64,000 nucleotides of DNA from Phycisphaerales bacterium. GTDB lineage: Bacteria > Planctomycetota > Phycisphaerae > Phycisphaerales > UBA1924. Position numbers and translations under genes: made by a program. This document shows positions 58,097-64,000 of the stretch, one piece after another. Numbering within the stretch: the first letter of the stretch is position 1; every line of letters starts with the position of its first letter. The stretch covers positions 372,001 to 436,000 of the forward strand of contig JAIEUA010000010.1 in NCBI GenBank assembly GCA_019744815.1. Direction: 5' to 3'. The notes under the pieces were generated by a model. That model was given only the letters and a program-made list of their open reading frames with translations. It was not told where the DNA came from and did not search any database.

Positions 58097-58285
58097 CCTT
58101 CCATGGACTGCGATCCTCCCGCGACGGTCCAGACACGGATGTTCTGTCATGTCCGAGACGGCATGGAAGTTTCATCTTCGGAGAAGACCTTGGATTCGCC
58201 GGCCTAAGCCGAGTTGCGATTCGTTTCTGTAGTGAGTCCAAGCTACCAGTGTGGTAGGCTCTAGAGCTTTCAGGGAGCCACGCAC

Positions 58286-59563
58286 ATGCGATGTCCGTTC
58301 ATACTCGTCGGATTGATAGTGTGCCATCAGGCCCTCGCCGGCCCCCTCGGCTCCGGCTTCATCGGCGGCAACCTTCGCGCCGCTGGCTTTCCCGATCCTC
58401 TCCGGCAGAACCCGACCAACGTCGTCACGCTCAAGTCCGGCTCCGGCGGCGGCTCCACCGGCGGCGGGTTCGGCGGCTTCGCCAGCAGCAGCGCCCAGAT
58501 CACCGACTCCGACGCCGACTCCACCATCGCCCTCAGCGGCTTCGCCTCGCACTTCAACCCCGACGGCTACACCGCGGCGTACACCAATCAGCCGCTGCTG
58601 CTGGCGCTGACCAAGCCCACCCGCTTCGCGATCACCGACGCTTCACGCACCAACGACGGGCCGCTGCGGATGGTGACGTTCGCGGGGATTTCCGGCACGA
58701 TCAGTGAGACCTCGCCCGGTGTCGGGACGCTCAGCGCCGGCACGTACAGCATCCGCTACGGCGTCGGCGGCGGCCGCGTGAATCAGTTCGGGCCGACCGT
58801 GGTCTCGGAGTGGTTCAGCGGCTACGGCGCGGGCTCGGCCTACGGGTCCAATCTGGACTGGACGCTGAAGTTGACGCCGGTGCTGCCGACGTTTTCGGTC
58901 GGAAACTTCGCTCCAAGCTCAGAGTACTACGTCCAAGGCCAGTCCTTCACGCCCGCAGCATTCGGGAATGTCTGGACGCCGCCGAATCCGACCTCGACGC
59001 CGCAGCTCGTGCGCCTGACCACGTTCACCATCGCGTACAACCTTGCGAACAGCACCCCGTTCGACGCTCTCTACATCTTCGACTCCCCGCCCACGCCCGC
59101 GAACGCGGCCACCGGCGCCGGAAGCCGCGCCACCGGCACGCACATCGGCGGCGGCATCTACGCGTTTACTAACACCGTGCTCGACTTCAACACCAAGTAC
59201 TACGCGGTGCTGCCCGGGGCGGCGAGCATCTACGACGGCGGCGGCGATCCGTATCCCGGCGGCGTCGACATGTTCATCCGCTCCGATCTCAACCCGGTGG
59301 TGATCGGCGAGGGCTACGGCACGTTCGATCTCGGGTTCGAGGCCGCGTTCGAGTATGTCAGCGGTTGCCCAGCCGACATCAACAACGACGGCTTGGTCGA
59401 CGACTCTGACTTCCAGCTCTTCGCCGTGGCGTACGACACACTCGAGTGCATGGACCCGACCATGCCCGCGGGCTGCCCGTCGAATCTGAACGCCGATCTC
59501 TTCGTGGACGACGCGGACTTTTCGGTGTTCGCGATCGCGTACGACACGCTGATCTGCCCGTAG
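58286..59563 (+). CDS. secreted protein with SGGGSTGGGFGG motif and double dockerin-like tail
   Basis: ATG 58286 has GGGAG before it. The 425-residue product has a Sec signal ending at residue 18 (HQALA). A first domain contains SGSGGGSTGGGFGGFASSSA and YTAAYTNQPLLLALTKPTRF, then a second beta-rich domain (YALNASTPF-type strands) absent from the next gene. The tail has two repeats: CPADINNDGLVDDSDF with FAVAYDTLEC, and CPSNLNADLFVDDADF with FAIAYDTLIC. The second loop lacks the Gly and an acidic ligand, so calcium binding there is doubtful. It is paralogous to the gene at 59667. Function unknown; probably exported to the surface. Confidence 0.85.
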   Translation: MRCPFILVGLIVCHQALAGPLGSGFIGGNLRAAGFPDPLRQNPTNVVTLKSGSGGGSTGGGFGGFASSSAQITDSDADSTIALSGFASHFNPDGYTAAYTNQPLLLALTKPTRFAITDASRTNDGPLRMVTFAGISGTISETSPGVGTLSAGTYSIRYGVGGGRVNQFGPTVVSEWFSGYGAGSAYGSNLDWTLKLTPVLPTFSVGNFAPSSEYYVQGQSFTPAAFGNVWTPPNPTSTPQLVRLTTFTIAYNLANSTPFDALYIFDSPPTPANAATGAGSRATGTHIGGGIYAFTNTVLDFNTKYYAVLPGAASIYDGGGDPYPGGVDMFIRSDLNPVVIGEGYGTFDLGFEAAFEYVSGCPADINNDGLVDDSDFQLFAVAYDTLECMDPTMPAGCPSNLNADLFVDDADFSVFAIAYDTLICP

Positions 59564-59666
59564 GGGCCGCGGCACGACATCCAAAGACCGAACGCGGCCG
59601 GTGCGGCACTCGACCAACAATCCACCGCTGCGGCGTTCCTTGCCGCGGCGGGAGAGGAGTGGTCGC

Positions 59667-60473
59667 ATGAAAGCCGTATCGCTCGGTGTGTTTAGCGTTC
59701 TGTTCGCTTCCCGCGTGCTCGCGGCACCGGTGGGTGCGACACTGACGTCCGGTTCTGTCACGGGCGCGAGCTTCCCCGAGCCGCTCGTGCAGCAGTCGAA
59801 GGTCAGCACGACCAGCAAGCGCTCCGGCGGCGGCTCGACCGGCGGCGGGTTCGGCGGCACCGCTTCGGCGTCGCTGGATGTCGGCACCTCCGGCGGCGCG
59901 ACCAATGTCTCGCTGACAGGTTCCGCGACCCACACCAATGAGTTCGGGTACACGGCCGCGTACACCGACGCCGCCGTGGTGCTGACGCTCACCGAAGCCG
60001 CGACCTACTCGATCACCAACCTCAGCACGACCAAGGTCAACAACGTCTCGACCGCGTTCAACCCCGTGACGCTTGAGTCCGCGACCGGCTTCATCAATCC
60101 GTTCAGCGCCACCCGCGGCGAGCTTGCACCCGGGACATACCGCCTCCGCTTCGGCGTTGCCGCGGCCCAGCCGTCCACGTTCAGCTTCAGCCTCGTCTCC
60201 ACCTGGTACAACCAGTTCAATTCCACCGGTTGCAAGGACACCAGCGTGAACTGGACTCTCTCGCTCCGCAAACCTTGCCACGGCGACCTGAACTTCGACA
60301 CGTTCGTTGACGACGCGGACTTCCAGTCGTTCGTCGTGGCGTACAACATCCTCGGCTGCGCCCAGCCCGGCATGCCCCAGGGCTGCCCCGCCGACTTCAA
60401 CAACGACGGCGTGGTCGATGACTTTGACTTTCAGATCTTCGTCGTCTCGTACAACCAGCTCATCTGCCCGTGA
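59667..60473 (+). CDS. secreted paralogue with SGGGSTGGGFGG motif and double dockerin-like tail
   Basis: ATG 59667 lies behind GGGAGAGGAG. The 268-residue product has a Sec signal (FSVLFASRVLA) and the shared first domain: FPEPLVQQSKV, RSGGGSTGGGFGGTASASL, FGYTAAYTDAAVVLTLTEAA, LAPGTYRLRFGVAAAQ. These line up with the preceding gene, which has an extra middle domain. The tail is CHGDLNFDTFVDDADF with FVVAYNILGC, and CPADFNNDGVVDDFDF with FVVSYNQLIC; here the first loop is the degenerate one. A hairpin, CCGCTGCGGCG / TGCCGCGGCGG, lies just upstream of its ribosome site. Confidence 0.85.
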   Translation: MKAVSLGVFSVLFASRVLAAPVGATLTSGSVTGASFPEPLVQQSKVSTTSKRSGGGSTGGGFGGTASASLDVGTSGGATNVSLTGSATHTNEFGYTAAYTDAAVVLTLTEAATYSITNLSTTKVNNVSTAFNPVTLESATGFINPFSATRGELAPGTYRLRFGVAAAQPSTFSFSLVSTWYNQFNSTGCKDTSVNWTLSLRKPCHGDLNFDTFVDDADFQSFVVAYNILGCAQPGMPQGCPADFNNDGVVDDFDFQIFVVSYNQLICP

Positions 60474-60511
60474 GCGTTGGCTCGATGCCTCGATGCCGCG
60501 TGCCTCGATGC

Positions 60512-62983
60512 CTATTTGTCGTCAACCACCTTCCGCCACTCCTCCGCCTTCAAGGCATCCTCGCGTCGCTCGTAAAACGCAGCAACCTTGCCCGCTCGAG
60601 CCGCCGCGAGTTCCCGCTCCTTCGCCTCGGCGGCATCGTCGTACGCCCGCTTCAGCAGCTCCTCGGCCTTCTCGTATCGCTTCGCCTCTTCGAGGCACGA
60701 CACCAGGAAGTCGGTGATCCCCATCGTGTCGCCAAAGGTCGCGCCACGCACGCTCCGGGTTCCTTCCAGCCCGAGCAGCAGCACATCGATCGCGTTCTCG
60801 ACTTTGCCGGCCCGCTTGAGCGCCGCCCCATAACGAGCCGTTGTCTCGATGGTGCGCCAGTGCGAGAAGCCGAGCGTGCTCCGCTGCAGCTCGATCAACT
60901 TGGGGTACTGCTCAACCGCTTCATCGGCCTTGCCGCTCTCAGAAAGCAAGCCGCACTCCTCGGCGAGCGTGGCCAGTGTCTGCGGATGTGCCTCGCCCAG
61001 GGTGGCCCGCGTGTCACGCGTGATGCCGCGGCGTTCCTCGAGCGTCTTGGCGAAGAGTGCGGTGGCCGCGTCCTTGTCCGTCCCCCGCAGCGCCCGAGCC
61101 TCGAGCAAGCCCACGAGGTTCAGGTTGTGCCGGGTGATGAGCACATCAATGTCTTTGTCGCCGAGCAGCTTCCGGCGGCGTGCCAGCACATCGTCGTAAA
61201 CCTTGCGTGCCTCGGGCAGATCTCGCGCCGCCTTGAGCGAGCCGCCGAGCTGGTTCTGCATGTCGAGCGTCTTGCGATCGTCCGGGCCGTACGCCTTGAG
61301 GGCCGCGTCGAAGCGATCGCGAGCCAGCTTCACCGCGGCCTCGGCCGACGCGCCGGACTGCACGCGGTAGTTTGCCTCGGTCAGCTTGGCGCCGACTTCG
61401 GCACGAAAGGCGTCATCGAGCCCATCGGCCCGCGCCTTCAGCGCTCGTTCGAGCAACGGCGTCGCGGCTTCGGGCGCACCCAGCGCGACGTACGCCGCGC
61501 CGAGTGTGTAGGCCAGGCGGGCCTCGACCGCGGGCTTGTCGGCGAATCGCTTCGGGAGCGATTCGGCCGCGGGTCCGACCAGGTCGATCACCTTGGTGTC
61601 GATGCCGCCGACTTCGGGGTCCACCGAGAGCAGCAGGTCGTCGTTCAGGAACCGATTCACTTCCTCGGCGATCTGCTTCTGGGTCTGAGCCTCGACCCGG
61701 GCGCGGTTCTCGGCGATCGCGAAGCGGACGCTCACGATGGTCGCGATGCCCAGCACCGCCGCCGCGAAGGCCGCGACGCCCACGCCGACGCGGTGCTTGC
61801 TGACGAACTTGCGGGCTCGGTACGCCCGTGATTCCGGCCCCGCCATCAGCGGCAGGTCGTTGAGGTAGTTGCGGATATCGGCCGCCATCTCCGAGGGCGT
61901 CGCGTAGCGGCGGTCCCGCTCCTTGCGGATTGCCTTCAGCGGGATCCACTCGAGCTCCGACCGCAGCGCCCGCGTGAGCTCATCGACGCGCAGCCCGCGC
62001 TGCTCGGCCATCGACTGCGCGGTCTTGGTGTCTCCTTCACCGCCGCCGGTCGCGATCGTCCCCAGCCGCGTGCTCGGGTTCGGCGGCTCGACTTCGCGGA
62101 TGATCCGCCGGATCTCGTCGTACCCCTTGCTCCGCAACGTCCGCGGATCAAACGGCAACACGCCGGTCAAGAGCTCGTAGAGCATCACGCCCAGCGAGTA
62201 GACGTCCGTCCGGGTGTCGATGTCGAGCCCGCCGACATCCGCCTGTTCCAGCGACATGTACTCGGGCGTGCCGACGATCTGGCCCATCTGCGTGAAGAGC
62301 GTTTTGTCCGTCAGCGTGTGGCTGACGGCCTTGGCGATGCCGAAGTCGATCACCTTCGGCAGCGCGGTCCTCTTGCCCTGCCCGCCGTCGACTTCGGTGA
62401 CGAGCACGTTGCTGGGCTTAAGGTCGCGGTGGATCAATCCCTTCGCGTGCGCGTGCTGCACGGCGTCGAGCACGGGCAAGAACAGCTCCAGCCGCTGACG
62501 CAGCGAGAGCCGGTTGCGATCGCAGTACGCCGTGATCGGCTCGCCCCGCACGTACTCCATCACGAAGTACGGCCGTCCCGTCGGCGTGGCGCCGGCGTCG
62601 AGCACGCGTGCGATGCTGGGATGGTCCATCACCGCGAGCGCCTGACGCTCCTGCTCGAAGCGGGCGACGACTTCGCGGCTGTCCATGCCGGGCTTGATGA
62701 CCTTGAGCGCGACGCGCTGGACCATCGGCTCGCGCCGCTCGGCGAGCCAGACGACGCCGAAGCCGCCCTCGCCCAGGACGTTGAGCAGCTTGAAGGGCCC
62801 GATCTCGTCGCCGGGTTTCTCACCTAGGGCCAGGCCCGGGGGCACCGTCGGCGGCGTGCCCGACCCGGCCCGCGTCGCCGCGGAACCGAGCGATGCCGTC
62901 GGCGACTCGACCGTGGAGTCGGAAGCTCCCGGAGTGCCCTGCGGGGCGCCGGCGGTCGGCTTCTGGTCGTCCGGGGTGGGCAT
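60512..62983 (-). CDS. membrane Ser/Thr protein kinase with TPR-type extracytoplasmic region
   Basis: The 823-residue protein has a disordered lead, then a Hanks-type kinase domain (62-345): GEGGFGVV (71-78), Lys94, HRDLKPSN (185-192), DFG (213-215), all catalytic residues present. A single helix follows (near residues 395-420, VGVAAFAAAVLGIATIV), then about 400 residues of helical TPR-like repeats: YTLGAAYVALGAPEAATPLL, LDMQNQLGGSLKAARDLPEA, ETTARYGAALKRAGKVENAI. This kinase-helix-TPR layout is very common in planctomycetes. Substrates are unknown. It is divergent from the TetR-type gene, sharing a 110-base region with two operator-like palindromes. Confidence 0.92.
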   Translation of the reverse strand: MPTPDDQKPTAGAPQGTPGASDSTVESPTASLGSAATRAGSGTPPTVPPGLALGEKPGDEIGPFKLLNVLGEGGFGVVWLAERREPMVQRVALKVIKPGMDSREVVARFEQERQALAVMDHPSIARVLDAGATPTGRPYFVMEYVRGEPITAYCDRNRLSLRQRLELFLPVLDAVQHAHAKGLIHRDLKPSNVLVTEVDGGQGKRTALPKVIDFGIAKAVSHTLTDKTLFTQMGQIVGTPEYMSLEQADVGGLDIDTRTDVYSLGVMLYELLTGVLPFDPRTLRSKGYDEIRRIIREVEPPNPSTRLGTIATGGGEGDTKTAQSMAEQRGLRVDELTRALRSELEWIPLKAIRKERDRRYATPSEMAADIRNYLNDLPLMAGPESRAYRARKFVSKHRVGVGVAAFAAAVLGIATIVSVRFAIAENRARVEAQTQKQIAEEVNRFLNDDLLLSVDPEVGGIDTKVIDLVGPAAESLPKRFADKPAVEARLAYTLGAAYVALGAPEAATPLLERALKARADGLDDAFRAEVGAKLTEANYRVQSGASAEAAVKLARDRFDAALKAYGPDDRKTLDMQNQLGGSLKAARDLPEARKVYDDVLARRRKLLGDKDIDVLITRHNLNLVGLLEARALRGTDKDAATALFAKTLEERRGITRDTRATLGEAHPQTLATLAEECGLLSESGKADEAVEQYPKLIELQRSTLGFSHWRTIETTARYGAALKRAGKVENAIDVLLLGLEGTRSVRGATFGDTMGITDFLVSCLEEAKRYEKAEELLKRAYDDAAEAKERELAAARAGKVAAFYERREDALKAEEWRKVVDDK

Positions 62984-63026
62984 GCCGGAGCCTATGCAGG
63001 CCGCCGGAAATCGCCGGGATTTTCTG

Positions 63027-63078
63027 AAACACTTGTTTTACTTGGAGCGTAGGTTCCGTCTAGCATAAACAACTGTTT
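63027..63078. promoter_or_regulatory. two AAACA-NN-TGTTT palindromes, candidate TetR operators
   Basis: AAACACTTGTTT (63027-63038) and AAACAACTGTTT (63067-63078) are perfect 5-bp-arm palindromes with centres 40 bases apart, about four helical turns. Each is followed by ACTTGGAG, the second of which contains the ribosome site of the TetR gene. They lie in the shared region between the kinase and the TetR gene, so either or both could be controlled. Confidence 0.7.
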
Positions 63079-63093
63079 CACTTGGAGACCACG

Positions 63094-63792
63094 GTGCCCA
63101 AGCCACGTGACAAGGCAGCCAAAGGCAAACCGCAGGGCACGCGAGCGGGCACGCGGAAGGAGCGTCCGAGCGGTGCCGACAAGCGCCGCCGCCTGCTGGA
63201 CGCGGCCATCGAGTTCTTTGCCCGCGATGGATTCGAGGGGGCGTCGGTTCGTGAGATCTGCGCCAAAGCGCGGGCGAATGTCGCCGCGGTCAAGTACTAC
63301 TTCGGCGACAAGGCCGGCCTGTACCGCGCGGCCCTCGACGCCGCGGCTCTCTCGCTGCTGTCCGACCGCCCGCCGCCGATCCGAAAGACCGGTGATGACC
63401 CCCGCGATTCGCTCCGCGCCATGATCCGCTGGGCGGTGGAGTTCACCGTCGCCGGCGGCCCACGCCGGATCGCCCTCACCAAGATCATCCTCCGCGAGAT
63501 GCGCGAGCCCACGCCGGTCTTCGAGGACCTGCTCGCCACCCGCGGGGCACCGATGCTGGGCGAAGTCCGCGGGATCGTTCACGAACTGTCCCAGGGAACA
63601 CTCACCCCGCCCGCCGCCGAACGCCTCGCCCTCTGCGTGATCGTCTGCGCCACGCAGTACGAGCACAGCATCGAGCTGTTGAAGCGTCTGGGATATCCGC
63701 CCCCCACCGCCGCCGCGGAGTTGGACCTGCTCGCCGACATCATCTCCGGCATGGCGATCGCCTACGTCGACAACCACAGGAGAGCCCGATGA
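63094..63792 (+). CDS. TetR-family regulator with DUF1956-type C-terminal domain
   Basis: GTG 63094 is six bases after GGAG and is preferred to the TTG at 63082. The 232-residue product has a basic lead, the TetR helix-turn-helix (DKRRRLLDAAIEFFARDGFE, ASVREICAKARANVAAVKYY, FGDKAGLYRAALDAA) and a C-terminal domain with RWAVEFTVAGGPRRIALTKI and REMREPTPVFEDLL, typical of the DUF1956 / CecR (YbiH) group. CecR-type repressors control drug-efflux ABC operons. The four-base overlap with the following ABC permease gene fits that role. Confidence 0.92.
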   Translation: MPKPRDKAAKGKPQGTRAGTRKERPSGADKRRRLLDAAIEFFARDGFEGASVREICAKARANVAAVKYYFGDKAGLYRAALDAAALSLLSDRPPPIRKTGDDPRDSLRAMIRWAVEFTVAGGPRRIALTKIILREMREPTPVFEDLLATRGAPMLGEVRGIVHELSQGTLTPPAAERLALCVIVCATQYEHSIELLKRLGYPPPTAAAELDLLADIISGMAIAYVDNHRRAR

Positions 63793-64000
63793 TCCGCCTG
63801 GCGATCAAGATGCTGCTGGGGTCTCGCATCAAGTTCTTCGGGATCGTCGCCGGCGTGCTCTTCACGTCGTTCCTGTGCACCCACTTCCAGGCGATCGTCT
63901 GCGGGCTGATGACCCGCACCTTCGCCATGATCAGCGACACCAACGTCGCCGACGTCTGGGTCATGGACCCCGCGGTCGAGTACATCGACGAGGTCGCGAA
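63789..64000 (+). CDS. ABC exporter permease, DevC/MacB-like (3' cut by window)
   Basis: ATG 63789 overlaps the TetR stop. The 70 residues present start MIRLAIKMLLGSRIKFFGIV with a transmembrane helix, then FAMISDTNVADVWVMDPAVE and YIDEVA. The 'DVWVMDPxVxxxD' phrase after the first helix is characteristic of DevC-type permeases of ABC exporters. Translational coupling suggests the TetR protein represses this exporter. The rest lies outside the window. Confidence 0.82.
   Translation, partial: MIRLAIKMLLGSRIKFFGIVAGVLFTSFLCTHFQAIVCGLMTRTFAMISDTNVADVWVMDPAVEYIDEVA

Noticed and set aside
58243-58257. CTACCA-GTG-TGGTAG hairpin upstream of the secreted protein at 58286, considered as a riboswitch or operator
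   Set aside because: It is a lone 6-bp palindrome with no repeat elsewhere in the window and no other conserved leader structure that could be recognised.

Overview
The window is GC-rich bacterial chromosome, almost certainly from a planctomycete of the Phycisphaerae type. The clearest sign is that three secreted proteins (26244-27899, 58286-59563, 59667-60473) end in the same two-copy dockerin-like tail with an 'xDLNxDGxVDDxDFxxFVVAYxxLxCP' pattern, which is characteristic of that group. A DUF11 surface lipoprotein, Gld-type ABC genes with DUF4340, a Ser/Thr kinase with C-terminal repeats and many short palindromic repeats between genes agree with this. No rRNA, tRNA, CRISPR array or insertion sequence was recognised.

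Layout. 1-9 kb: a truncated gene end, a VOC-fold protein, argS, three small membrane-associated proteins, a metal/cobalamin-binding lipoprotein, a GT39-type glycosyltransferase translationally coupled to a PAP2 phosphatase, and pyrB. 9-18 kb: a DUF2798-like protein, an Ala/His-rich membrane protein, rsmE, rnr, a PP2C/SpoIIE phosphatase and a GH133 glycogen-debranching enzyme. 18-30 kb: a DUF11 surface lipoprotein, a 59-residue Pmp3/YqaE protein, a large secreted subtilase, a YSC84-like lipoprotein, an S9 peptidase, a dockerin-tailed protein, tmk and a GbsR-type regulator. 30-42 kb: a 1,459-residue AsmA-like membrane-anchored protein, a STAS protein, and an ABC ATPase / permease / GldG / DUF4340 operon.

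42-55.3 kb, on the minus strand, holds HU, an outer-membrane-like protein, a zinc-ribbon membrane protein and a type II secretion / pseudopilus cluster. Transcription runs gspF, two GspG-like genes without a processing site, gspG, gspI, gspJ, gspK, then gspC-, gspL- and gspM-like genes and a TPR lipoprotein. gspD and gspE are not in the window. 55.5-64 kb holds a Phd/RelE toxin-antitoxin pair with palindromic operator, a threonine dehydrogenase that has lost all four structural-zinc cysteines, two tandem secreted paralogues with dockerin-like tails, a kinase-TPR protein, and a TetR/DUF1956 regulator coupled to an ABC permease cut by the window end.

Themes. (1) Several families of short palindromic repeats sit at gene ends, often as head-to-head pairs. 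One is inserted in frame inside a coding sequence, and another, carrying (GAA)10, sits at the start of gspJ. (2) The secretion cluster and the dockerin-tailed proteins lie in the same neighbourhood, which suggests, without proving, that the tail is a sorting or anchoring module. (3) Regulation is visible as palindromes upstream of the TetR, GbsR and toxin-antitoxin genes. Assignments come from reading motifs; none was confirmed by database search.
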